A stretch of 64,000 bases of DNA from Temnothorax longispinosus (taxonomy: Eukaryota; Arthropoda; Insecta; Hymenoptera; Formicidae). The stretch spans positions 17,826,600-17,890,599 of the forward strand of contig NC_092363.1 in NCBI RefSeq assembly GCF_030848805.1, written 5' to 3'. The position numbers and the translations under genes are program-made. This document shows positions 25,901 through 37,118 of this stretch, piece by piece; position 1 is the stretch's first letter, and each line of letters starts with the position of its first letter. The notes under the pieces are model-generated. The model was not told where the DNA came from. It saw nothing but the letters and a program-made list of their open reading frames with translations, and searched no databases.

Positions 25901-28900
25901 GGAATATTGATTGTTTCTTTTGGTGGATCCATTATGATACAGGGATTTTATTGATAAAAGATTTTCATAAAGTCTTCTTGTTATAAATTACAATTAGTGA
26001 GCGGGATTATTTCCCGTCTCCAGTTATATAAGACATCGAATTATACATGTAAAAAAATGCATTGTAATCATACCTTGTATAGGTGATTTATTTCGACTCG
26101 ACGCATATATTTATTTAGCTTTTACCTTGCCTTGCAGTTCTATACTGTAGTAAAGAATGTAAAGAAAGCTCATCAGATACAAGAAAGTGGAGAATTCCAG
26201 GAGTTTAATGACGATGTGGAATATATCTTGGACACTTTGAGAGAGAATAATCCGAATGCTACTCGTTGCCTTTCAGCCATACGATTAGCAAGTAAATGTA
26301 TGGCTCCTGCATTTCGTATGCACGTGCGTGCTCATGGAACTGTTGCCAAGTTTTTTAAAGCTCTTCATGATGCAACTAAAGATCAGGTATAGACGCTCTC
26401 TCGCACACGACACAAAGTTCTATTCATTTCCACGTATCCGTACACATTTACATGTTGTGTAAATGCTTTTCTTGTTCATTCGATTTTCTAACATACAATA
26501 TAATTAATTGCATTATTGTTGACATTATTGTTACTATTTGCAGAGTCTTGGTCTATGCACAGCTACAGTAATGTTTGTATTAAGTCAAGATCGTCTGGCT
26601 ATGGATCTTGATCGCGATTGTTTGGAATTAATGTTAAGTCTATTAGAATCTGATGCCAGCCATAAGGATGCTCTTGACGATTGTGGTCTCAGTCATGCTG
26701 AATTACTGAAAAACAAAGAAAAAGTGCGTCAGTTATGCGCTGATATACAAGCTCAAGGACACGCTAAGCATCTAAATCTAGATAATATCACCGTAAGCAA
26801 TTTTTTAATACGCATTCTGCATTCATTCATATTTATTCTTGTACATACGTACGCGATTTACGTACCTTTGTTTCTATTTTCGAATAATTCGGAAATACGC
26901 CGCTTTTAACAGGTTGGTCAGCTCGCTATGGAGACACTCTTGAGTCTTACGTCAAAGCGCGCTGGAGAATGGTTCAAAGAAGAATTACGAGAATTAGGTG
27001 GCTTGGAGCATATTGTAAAGACAATTCGAGAATGTCACCGTCATATTAACAGCCAGAATGTTTTAAGCTCTGGCTGGACAGATCCTTTATTAGACAAATT
27101 ACGTAAAGTTGACAGATGTTTACGCGTCTTAGAAAATGTAAGTGCTTTCCCCCCCCCCCCGATATTACGTTCGCCGTATTACAAAGAAGACTGTGACTAA
27201 CGACGAGAAATGACGTTCTTTTTAGGTAACTCATATGAACGAAGAGAATCAGGTGTATTTATTAAAGTACGGAGAAGGAATATTAGTAAGCACGTTAGCT
27301 AGTTTATATCATCTATGTGGACAAGAGATTCCCGTTCATCCAACAACAGATCCAAGCGATAAAAGTTCTACCGGTGCTGTTGTTAGAGAATGTCTTTTTG
27401 CAATTATTAAAGTTCTCATCAATCTGACCCATCGGTTCAACGGACAATGTAAGATTTTTTTTCTCGATATTACCAATTTTTGCAATTATTAGTGAAAAAT
27501 TAAGTAGTTGTCTACGATTTTTCTACTCGTTCATTGATTATATTGTGTTTTCATTATTAATTTAGCCTAATAACGTATTTTTTTACGCAGCCTTTGGTAG
27601 CAAATCAGTTGGCGCACAAGTTGGCGTTTTGGACTGTAGCTTGTTTCTTTTATTACGCGTGCCTGAATCACTCCCGGAAGAAAAGCGGTTTGACATGATG
27701 ATGTTGGCATTAATCCTATTGATAAATTTGGTGGAGCAGTGTGACGATAACAAGCAACTTCTCATTGACTCCAAGGCACCTCCGTCGTCAGAAAATATTT
27801 TTGATGGTAGGTATTTCTTGCTTTGATATTGACACTGTTTCAATTTTAGCGCACGTGGATCGTAAACATACAAAACCGTTGTTTTCTATCTAAATAATTT
27901 CAGCGGAGGAAAGCGGCGTGGCGTCGTTGATCGATTTGTTTTACAAACAAGAGGAACTTGCGCGTGCCGAGGAACAGAAAACGGACGCGATCCTGGACGG
28001 AAAGAAAGATTCCGAGCAAACGGAAACGGTATCGACCACTACTAAATCTCAGGAAGAATTTATCGAAGAGACCGTTACAAAATGTTCGTATTACGTTTAC
28101 TTCCGCGCATGCATATATATCTACCTTTATATATTTACAATATTGCTCAAAGTTTGTTATATATTAATAATAATGCATAATACGCGCATTTTTTAAACAA
28201 GTCAGCATTTAACAATGTATATTTTGACAAAATTGTAAAAAAAATTACTGTATCGCTCTATATATCTCATTTATTAAATACAATTTCTAAAAAAATTAAA
28301 TTCTTATATACATCTAACATCAAACAATCGACAAAGATTTTTAGAAGTCTTATTAAAGGAAAAAAAATCTAATATGCTCATGTTTTCTCCGAGATATAAT
28401 CTATATGTTTTATTAGAACGTCCAGATGCATTTGTGATTTATGATTGTTATTTCACAGTATTACAGAAAGCTGGACGACATATGGAGCATACGTTGATCG
28501 GATCATACGTAGTACTGTTACTTGGATACTTAATAATGGATAACAAGGTAAAGATTAAACGCGATATAAGTGAAAAGTACGATTAATCCCTGTGTTACAC
28601 ATCTCGTCCATTAATACATTAAGGAATAAGCACGGGTCTTTTTTTTTTCTTAGTAAATTTTCGTTTCTGTTGTCCAGGAGTACGAGTCGCTGGTACGAAG
28701 TAGACTACCGGACAAGAACTTCGCCACTATGGTATCTGTACTTCAAAAGTTCTTCAACTTCATGAATCTGACGGCATCGGTAATTATCCCGTTGTAGAAT
28801 ATCCCGCATATTACGTCCCGTTTTATCCTGGGAAAATGCGTGGCAACTTTTATTCATGTTTCGCATGTTTCGTTTCGCAGAACGAAGTGAGTAGTTGCGG

Positions 28901-29030
28901 AATCGCCGCTACCGAGAAGGTAATCAAGTTCCTAAAGATGTCGGACGCCAGAATCGAGGAGGAGAAGAATGAGTTACCATTGCCAGCGTTAGAGGACACC
29001 AACACGATGCTTGACTTAACTTCATCTTGA
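22934..29030 (+). CDS. WAPL: Wings apart-like protein (WAPL), cohesin release factor
   Basis: Opens the cohesin ring with PDS5 and removes cohesin from chromatin. Eleven exons, 1206 aa: 22934..23117, 24111..25864, 26138..26386, 26544..26792, 26913..27137, 27226..27448, 27591..27806, 27904..28083, 28459..28547, 28678..28779, 28881..29030. The N-terminus (MTSRSYTKSYSRK then FDKLF) keeps the YSR motif that binds PDS5 in vertebrates, and DPFSFETDPD resembles the vertebrate DPFGFDSDDE segment. Residues about 62-645 (one large exon) are disordered, with a poly-Gln stretch near 150-168 and a proline run near 383-405. The WAPL domain spans about 647-1190 with FRMHVRAHGTVAKFFK, METLLSLTSKRAGEWFKEEL and a final FLNFMNLT-like block (FFNFMNLTAS). 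The exon ending at 28083 uses a poor donor (GTTCGT), fixed by phase and by the VTK-LLQKAGRHME join. It is transcribed away from RALGAPB. Confidence 0.97.
23474..23620. mobile_element. Palindromic MITE-like element, family F copy 2
   Basis: The imperfect inverted arms of about 60 bases share their core (TCCATTT.TACCA, TGCAGATTAA, TTTAATTCTCGGTTTAA, ACTTTTT) with the element at 11074-11215. It lies in WAPL intron 1. The two arms of this copy are closer to each other than to copy 1, which suggests a younger insertion. Confidence 0.65.
27149..27160 (+). repeat. C12 homopolymer in WAPL intron 5
   Basis: Twelve cytosines lie 11 bases past the donor of an 88-base intron. They form a G12 run on the other strand, a possible sequencing-error or length-polymorphic spot. 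Confidence 0.9.
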
Positions 29031-29891
29031 TCGATATGTTATGCACACACCTGACAGCATTTCTTTCATCTGGCGTACACGAAGAGCCAAAGTTGTATTT
29101 TTTTTTTGTCCGACGAAAAAGAAATTCTTTTTATTTCAATATGGATGGACTTGTTTCATATTCATATATTTTGATACATATTTATTCACTTACGTAATTT
29201 ATTGTTGTAGGTTCTCATTATTATATTATTATCGATCCGATTTATTCCCTTATTTGCAATGTGGAAAGCTAGCTTGTATTCTAGTTTTTAAGTCTGAAAT
29301 ATAGGATAGCTTTGAATTATGTATAGGGACACACATCTTGTAATTATAATTGCAGGGCACTTATCGCAATTGTATCGTTTACTGACTACACGATATCACT
29401 AATAATTCGAATTAACGAAGCAGCCACCTTCTTTTAAAACTTGAGAGACTGCCAAGAAGAATTGAATGACACACGATGAGCTTCTTGCCAGCCTATACCT
29501 GATTTACTTTCTGTATACGAGATCCGAGATCTTAAACGTTGTACAATCGATTTTTTAAATGACGAAAAGTGTCTAATACGTTTTATAAAACCTGTTAAAT
29601 GATCGACTAGAGCATTAGTCACATTGTACGTTGTGACCGGCTGAAATTCAACATAGCATTTTATTTTCTCTTTCCTTTTTTTTTTTTTAATGTGTGTAAG
29701 GTTCTTTTAATATTAAAATTATATTATGACATAAGCCTTGTAAATGTAAATTTATAAATTATAATTGTATCTTATATCCGCAGTTTCGAATTATTGGATA
29801 ATCCCATTTAGCGTTGAATACAAACGTAAGACGGATTACACGGTTTGACGCCAGGCGAAGAGTATATGAGAGATATTCACGCGTTCTATAC

Positions 29892-30008
29892 AATAAAATT
29901 TAAAAGGGACTAAAGGGAGCAGGACACGCACGTAATACGTTGTTACATTTGTAGTAAAATCGTCTCGTTTATGCGGGGCGTATATATGAAGAATCTATGT
30001 AGAATAAA
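29892..30008 (+). terminator. Candidate poly(A) signals of WAPL
   Basis: AATAAA at 29892-29897 and 30003-30008 ends a roughly 1-kb AT-rich 3' UTR (29031 onward) that contains no other coding signal. The choice between them is unresolved. Confidence 0.5.
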
Positions 30009-30049
30009 ATACCTTTTTTAAATATACATTTTAAATATGTTATGGATTA

Positions 30050-30486
30050 TATTTGTCCCGTTTACGTAGGATCAATTACAACAAAACGTGGTCTTGTTAA
30101 TTTCTGATTGTTTTTTCTTATATATGCTTGTTACAAATATTTCTTTTTTTTTAAACCGCGAAGATGTAGCATCAATATTGCAAAATTTTGCAATTGTACG
30201 ATGTTCTCTTTTTCTCCCCCTCCCTCGTAATTCCCCAGAGAATATTACTACCCTTACTACCCCTTTCTTCGCCCTCTCTCTTTCCCCGCTCTCGTTCATC
30301 TTCGAGAACCTTCTAATTATTCGAGAACGTCGCACATGCGCAAACGAGGGAGAGAGAGCGTCCATCACTTTCGTCGCCCTCATTCCCCCCGCGACCCGCG
30401 ACGGTGCACGACAGTGTCGCGGCGTCGTTTTGCACCACGTGATTCTGCATGTATGAAACACAATTGTACCGCAAAATCTCGTGAAA
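30050..30486 (+). promoter_or_regulatory. NEPRO upstream region
   Basis: Between the WAPL poly(A) sites and the NEPRO start. It holds a long pyrimidine-rich stretch (about 30200-30310) and a CpG-rich part with an NRF1-like GCACATGCGC near 30332, with no TATA box. Open frames on both strands here have no family resemblance. Confidence 0.4.
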
Positions 30487-32683
30487 ATGAACGCAATTTG
30501 GAATCGGTCTGTTTTGGAGCGGCCGCCATACGCAACGTGGCAGATCGGGCCGCTAGACGCCAAGAAGAAGGGTACAATTGTCTTTATTTATTTTTGCGTG
30601 CACGTGGCGCGGCACGTGGTCCTCGCGCGTTCCCCGCCAGGCGTGTTTTAGCTTCATTTTTCCGCCTGGTACTAAGATTATTTTGCAATAAGGACAATGA
30701 TATACAAATTTTCATTGTTCAATTAATTGTGATGCAATAAATAAAAATCCATTTTGTTATCACCTTTTCGTAAAAAACAAGATAGAAAATTAAAGAGCAC
30801 GATAGGAACAAGAGACAGAAAAATGCAAGGAGTATATATTCGCGAATCAATATATTTGTCGCTCGGGACTGTGCTCTCTAACGCGGCTTGCGAAAGCTAA
30901 CGATATAATTACGTTAAAGTACATTTGTGGGTAACTGGTTAATTTTCGCTTTTAGGCGTGGACGTAACTCGATTCGAGGCCGCACTGACCACGGCTACCC
31001 ACGATCTGGAATCGATGAGCGATCTGCACGTGAACGCCGCGGTCCTGAGCCGCTTGATCTATCGGATGAAGAGTAAATTTCGAAACGACAAGGGCTTGAA
31101 GTACATGATCAAGCTGAACAAGGCGTTGCTCAACTATTACAACATGTCTCTGATGAAGGAGTACGCGACTCTGCGATCCGACCTCCAAACGGACGACGGC
31201 CGGTACGTTTTGCCGAGCCGACAAATTCTGGAGTACGTGCTCGTGAGAACGCAGGGCTTCGGTAAGCTCATGGCCAGAATGGAAGAGATCTCGAGGCACG
31301 CCTCGCACTTCCTGAGGGCCAGAATCAAATTGGGCCACGCGTGGAGCGTTGCCCTGGTCGCTTATGCTACCACGAGCAGAATTTGGTACTGTCTTTACAA
31401 ATGATTTCGTTTGTAAGTTCATAATCTCATTCTCTTTTTCATTCGGACAGTAATAATACATTTCTTTGCAGGTTCCACGTGAGGAGTGTGATCAAGAAAT
31501 GTTGCAAATGGTACGACGAGCTGTATCGGTGTGCGGAACAGTTTCAGTATGTCGGTGCAAAATCCTGGCTTCCGACAGATCAGAGCTTACCGCGCAACTT
31601 AAAATCGTGGCTCTGTTTGGACTGGCTAGATACAGATACGACGAGGTACGTTTATAATTGCTTAATACTTTGATTCGCAATATAGAAGAAATTGTTGAGG
31701 GTTTTGTGATACTTTAGCAAACGTAAGTCACAAACCTGGCAGAGGATATTTGGAGAACCTGCGATCGAATGTAACGATACTGAAACAACTTTTGTCATAC
31801 CTGATGAAGAAACTGGTGGCTCAAGACTGACAGAAGTCGGCGTTGCTTCGACAAGTAATGAATTAGAAGACAAACCGGTATCGAATAATGATGTTGGAGG
31901 TATGTACCGATTAGAGCGGTTGTTATAAGTATCCTTATTGTATATACATAGATACAACGTAAAAACTAAACAAGATTTGAGGAAGTAAATGAATTTTTAT
32001 CAAGTTTAGATTTAATTATCTCACCATTTTTAACAAAAGAAAAACGTTACGTCTTTCGGCGAGAAAGAAATATTTTATTTACAGCACACGGATCAAATAT
32101 ACCTGATAAAAATAATTGCTATTATTATAATCGCTTATAAAAGTACACATAGAATAACAGATAGCAACGGAGAAACCATTTTGTTTACATATAAAATACA
32201 TATACTGCTGCAATTTTACATGTAAATAGTAATGAACTAATACTTGTTATAAAGTATCATAATTTGTAATTTTTTTTAATTTTTCTAGAGCTGAAGTTTT
32301 TTGACAAGTTCTTTTATTTCATTCCGTAGCGTTATTGTACCAAAGCATGGCTATGTTAAAGCAATTTAATTTGATATCTCAAGTCTTTATTTTTTTCTGT
32401 TATTACATAAATAATTAAATATTTAAATCTAAACTTGATAAAAATTAAAAGCAGTATACTATAGCTAACATACGGACGAATAGGCAGAAATAAATTTTTT
32501 CCTATGAATTAATATATACCATTTAATTTCTATCTTGTAGAAGTGATAGATCGAGAGGCTTTTGAGAGAAGCCTTCCATCAAATGATAGGTCCATAACGA
32601 CAAAACGTAAACACACAGATACTAACGAGAGGGGAAGCCTAAAGGAACCAAAAAGGAAAAGAAAGAAAAAGAATAGAAAATAA
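30487..32683 (+). CDS. NEPRO: Nucleolus and neural progenitor protein-like (NEPRO family)
   Basis: A nucleolar protein; in vertebrates NEPRO acts in neural progenitors and is tied to RNase MRP/rRNA processing. Five exons, 337 aa (human about 567): 30487..30571, 30956..31385, 31472..31645, 31718..31899, 32541..32683. The start is the ATG at 30487 because it gives MNAIWNRSVLERPP, like the human N-terminal PWNRVRIP, and its exon ends in a good GGTAC donor whose phase joins GVDVTRFEA. The helical core LPSRQILEYVLVRTQGF...ALVAYATTSRIWF matches the family's VPSQPVVELVLMKV...LVMVGLVSRLWV. The C-terminus is a lysine/arginine nuclear/nucleolar signal (KEPKRKRKKKNRK). It is shorter than vertebrate forms because the middle-to-C-terminal disordered part is reduced. 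The family call is moderately sure; the exon chain is phase-consistent. Confidence 0.85.
31990..32450. mobile_element. Inverted-repeat-bounded segment in NEPRO intron 4
   Basis: ATTTTTATCAAGTTTAGATTTAA near the left end recurs inverted near 32420-32447, about 420 bases apart. This could be a decayed non-autonomous DNA transposon filling most of the unusually long last intron (31900-32540). The interior is AT-rich and non-coding. No target duplication is certain. Confidence 0.4.
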
Positions 32684-33427
32684 TATACCAAGAAGGTAAA
32701 TATAATCATGTGATTACACAGTAGCAATATTAATTAAACAATATTAATTTAGTAATGTGCAAGTCAAAGCAATAGATTCAGTACACTTGTATACTTGTAT
32801 AATACTTGTATGATATAAAACTGCCAAGCTGTACATAATTGTAAATAAAGTAATTTAATTATGTGCAAATCCAAAGAAATTTGTGCAATAGTATTCAGTT
32901 TTAACATAATTTTCATAACGTGAGGCCATCCTACTGTGCATGATGTGTATATCAGATTATAATATAATTGTATATGTATATTTAAACTGTTAATAAGTTG
33001 TATATGTTTAAACAATATGATATACAGCTTGACAAAAAGAAAATGTAAAAATCCAAAGGACTATAATTTATATAATTTTTCAATGAAGATATTTTTCATT
33101 TTATACGTGCGTATCGTGGGTACATATCACTTAATTTCTTAATTGACGCTAACTAATCGAGAATGCACTCTTGGGTATAAAATCGGATGAAAGAGACTTT
33201 TGTACTGCATAAAGAATAATATCCGAGTGTCTGCTGCTGGGTAATAGCTTTAATTTTAGTTACGAGCATCGACAAGTCGACAAGCGTGTTATCGAAGGGG
33301 AGAGATAGCAGGTGAAATTAAAGGCGACATGTAACTTTAGTCGAACGGTGTGCGTGGATTAAATAACATTGAGCAGTAACTGGCTTATATCGTGGGATTT
33401 TCCATAATTGTGTAAACGGTGCGATGA
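32684..33427. other. Convergent intergenic region NEPRO/trissin
   Basis: AT-rich 3' flanks of two convergent genes, with no coding signal. Its minus-strand 83-codon open frame (32764-33015) has no recognisable product. Confidence 0.6.
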
Positions 33428-35649
33428 TTAAGCGTCGTAGGCCGGGTAAAGGTGAACCGCGTATCTCCGCGGTCTCATCCAGAATTTCAGGCCGAAGAAG
33501 TCGGAATGTCTCTTCCGCATGTTGTTGAAGCAGCAGGCGCGGAACTGCCGGGTACCGCATATGTCGGCGCATTCTCGTCCGCACTGGTCGCAGGGAACGG
33601 TCTCACCGATACTCCATAGTGCGCACACTGCGATAAAACAAGTAAAATTATTGAAAGATGAAAATCGTCATAAATTAACAGTTAGACGCCATTGCTTTTT
33701 CTATATTTAAATCTTATATGATTCTCTAAATCTTATATGATGTAGCACGCACATATCGTCAATGCATTATTAAGTATAATGATTTTACATGTTCTTTTTT
33801 TTATTATTATTCTTTTATTATTTTATATGTTTTATAAACTGACATGCTTCTAAAAACAATCATATATTGCAGATATTTCTGAATTTTTCCAATATAAAAA
33901 AGCCAAACGCTATAATGTAGACGATCAATAATTAGAAACACAATTTTTATCGCACGTCGGATGGAGAAAGTTGTAAAGCGCGAAAAGAAGTTTAATATAA
34001 ATGCAAGTATGCTACAACGCGATGCATTTATGGATGTGACGAGGAGGCCGTCGATATCCGGTAATGAATGTCAATCAAGTAATTACAACTTATCGTATTA
34101 TGCAGGCCAATGCATATCTTTACGGAACTTCCTTAACTTTCGGAATTTTTATTCTGGACTGTCAATATCAGCTGATCATTTTAGCGAACAATTTCTTAAT
34201 TTAATAACTCCGTATCATAAAAATACATTGATATATTGACGCGTTAAAAATTTATAATATAAAAAGAATTTTATTATCTTTTTTTTATTATCTTTCTAGA
34301 AAACTTAAGTATATTTAGAAAAGTATAAGAGTCATATATCAGTACTTTTGCACAATGAAAAACTTAAAATAACTAAATAAAATTAAGTATTTTTATGAAT
34401 ATTATTTAATTATGAGGCGCAGAAACAAAATATGCCGAGGATAACCCAGTGAGAAATGACCCGTCAAATCGATGTCTATAGACGTCTAATTAGACGTCTA
34501 TAGACGTCGGTAGACGTCGATTCGACGGGTCATTTTTCACTGGGAAGCTTCAAAATTGTAACTTACTTAATTTTTAATTTACTTCAACACGCGACACATA
34601 GTTTAATTTAAATTTAACTGTTCAGAGAATTATTGCTTTCTAACATAATACTGAAATATTAATAAGAGCATATTACGTTTCACTTTTTTAACGTTTGTCA
34701 ATTTGTTTCTCTGAAGATGTATAAAGTAATATATATCGTACTTTTATTTTAATATTACTTTGTATATCTCTACTTGTGACATCTTATTCTAATGTGTTTT
34801 CAAGTCAATCGGTAAGACACAATTCTCGTCTCGTTCGTTCGCCGTCAGGTCAGTTTTACAAAATCGCTTAACTCCATCGTGTCCAAAATATCGTGAATTA
34901 TACGAAGGCATTGAACGATTAGAAAATTATTTTTAGCATAAATTGCACTGCAATAGCTCACTGTTTCTGAGAGATCAAACGTGAAATCCAGCGATACCAC
35001 TTCGTGCTAAGACGGTTGATCCGATTATCCCGTAAACACAAAAGAAAGCTATAGATACCGCAATTATTAACTTCACTTAGCTTCCCTTGGAAATGTCAGC
35101 TATTAGCGCACTTTATTGCAACAATTAAGTATTGTGCGCGATATTATGTAATCATATATTAAAAACGGCACAAATTCGTGTATATTACTGCAAGAATCTT
35201 TCTCTCTTTCTCTCTCTCTATCTCCTCTCTCAAAATCTTTTGTAAAATGAAAAATCACACAAAGAAAAATAGATTTCTCTGATATGCAATTTTTCTAAAA
35301 TTTTAAATAATATTTATAAAAAATATTAATCCTGTTTAGCGCATCTTCAGTATCAAAAACAAGAGAGATGTGTCATATAAATACATTGCAGTTATTCAAA
35401 TAAAAATTAGAATTTCCTACAAACAAAACCAACGTAAAACAGATAGAATTTCTGTAAAGAGTATTTTAAACCTTTCAAATATTCAAATAGAATGAATAAA
35501 AATATTCGTTGACATAATAATGGGTAACTAACGTGGAAAGAGAAAATAAAAAGGCATATTAGATAATTTAGAATACACGTAATAAGTTATACGTAATAAA
35601 GAAAGATTCCATTACCTGCGAAAAAAAGTAGCATCCAAGAGTGATTCAT
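33428..35649 (-). CDS. Trissin: Trissin neuropeptide precursor
   Basis: A cysteine-rich secreted neuropeptide that activates the insect trissin receptor, a GPCR. Two exons, 35616..35649 and 33428..33627, joined across a split Val codon, giving a 77-aa precursor. Residues 1-19 form a hydrophobic signal peptide (MNHSWMLLFFAVCALWSIG). The mature region holds six cysteines at 24, 27, 31, 35, 43 and 44, with CDQCGRECADIC and FRACCFN, the same spacing as the fly peptide (CDTCGKECASAC, FRTCCFN). It is followed by the dibasic/tribasic cleavage site RKR (49-51) and a 26-residue C-terminal remainder. Six cysteines imply three disulfides. The first exon is tiny (34 coding bases), so the gene is easily missed. 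The ~2-kb intron contains a MITE. Confidence 0.93.
34445..34544. mobile_element. MITE-like element with CCCAGTGA termini in trissin intron
   Basis: A 100-bp element. The left end CCCAGTGAGAAATGACCCGTC and the inverted right end CCCAGTGAAAAATGACCCGTC differ at one position, and the similarity goes on through AATCGA. The core is a near-tandem series of TAGACGTC/TAGACGTCTA palindromes. It is non-coding, and a target duplication (possibly AA) is unclear. The internal motif is shared with the element at 9631-9768. Confidence 0.8.
35195..35235. repeat. CT-rich simple repeat
   Basis: TCTTTCTCTCTTTCTCTCTC-type pyrimidine stretch in the trissin intron, close to its first exon. Confidence 0.8.
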
Positions 35650-37118
35650 TTTTATGAAGTATTCGCGATTAGGAGCGACGACAAACTCGGCACGACGATA
35701 AGCCTGATGACTTCAGTTGAGGATGTGAACGCTGTGTTTTAAACAATGAAAATATTATGTTAGTGACAACTTGACAAGCAAAGATTTTTGAAAACGACGC
35801 TATTATTTGTTAGTAAAATTTCAGTAAAATGTAACACAAGTCTTGAATAATGTCACTTTAATACACGAGTGTATGAGTATTTCCCAAATTATATTTTACT
35901 GAGTCGCAATCGTATTTTTAACTTTAATTAGAACATTAGCACCTTCAATAAATGCATATTTATTGATGATACTATTAACGCGATTATTTCAACTCCATAT
36001 GACAAAGATAAGTTTATACGTATAAAAACAAAAAATAGATTCAATTGCTACATAGTCTTAGGAATCATAAAAATTGTTAACAAATTTTTTATCAACGTAT
36101 ACGAACGTATAACACATTATCAGATTAGAAGTAGCGTTACAAATGAGAAAATCGAAAATAATTTTGATAATTATACATATAATAAAATTATATTCGAATT
36201 TAACGATGATTAAGAAAGATACTGTCACAAACCGGTATGAATTATTCAGAGAGAGAGAGTTCGCTGCGGGTGGTTACTTACCCTTCACAGGTGAGTGCCG
36301 GGAAGCGAATGATAATCTTGAGGGGTACCGCTACTTTTTTCTAGGTATCATCCCCACTTTCCAAGATTATCTCTCCCACCCCCAACGCACGCAAACGCTT
36401 CGTCGTTTCGATATAGCAATGTCCGTTGTACGCAGAACATTAAATCGCGAATGTTTAATCATTAAAGTTAATCGGACAATCAAGTCCATCAAATTCGAGC
36501 GACGTATATCCTACATTGTACTTTTGGGAAAATAAAAAAGCGGGCTAAATAGACGATCAATTTAAGATAAAGTGCTTTTATTTGTTTTATTATATTATTA
36601 TTTTTTTAGAACTAGAAGAGTCGATGCTCGAGCTTCGAAAATTCAAGTACATTAAATATACCTGTTTATTTCCCCGGAGCACAATTTGCGGTTAAACCAG
36701 TTTACTTTAATTCTATGTGAATATTAATCTAAGAACGGTAATATAAAGGATATCGACAAGCAACATCGCGTAGTGCCTCCCTTGCGAAACATTTGTGCGA
36801 TAGGGTAGTAATTGCGCTGAAACATACGGAAGGAATGTACATTTAATAAACGTTTCGTTTACTCGACGAATTAAAAATAAAAGTTTAGACGTGTTCAAAT
36901 CTTATCACGCCTGACTCTCAACAAAATTGCCAAAAAATAAATTTTGTCGAGCCTACATTAATATTTATAATTTATCGATGTTGTTAGAAAAATATACTTT
37001 GCCGCCACGATCTTGATAACAAAGCAGATTCCTATTTTATTTCTCCTCGTTCTTCAGTTTGGAAGTATAACACCCGACACAACGCAGAGTTAAGTTAACG
37101 GCAAAGGGACGCTCGTGG
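35650..37118. other. Spacer between trissin and the Ig gene
   Basis: Contains the trissin promoter side and the 3' flank of the Ig gene. The 130-codon plus-strand open frame at 36143-36535 has no family resemblance and crosses a hairpin-like segment (36311-36371). No TATA box or conserved gene is seen. The rest is AT-rich. Confidence 0.55.

Noticed and set aside
33961..34239. 92-codon plus-strand open frame in the trissin intron
   Set aside because: No family resemblance and no good start context; AT-rich intron sequence. A lineage-specific small gene cannot be fully excluded.
36143..36535. 130-codon plus-strand open frame
   Set aside because: No recognisable domain, AT-biased composition at the start, no splice partners; it overlaps a hairpin segment.
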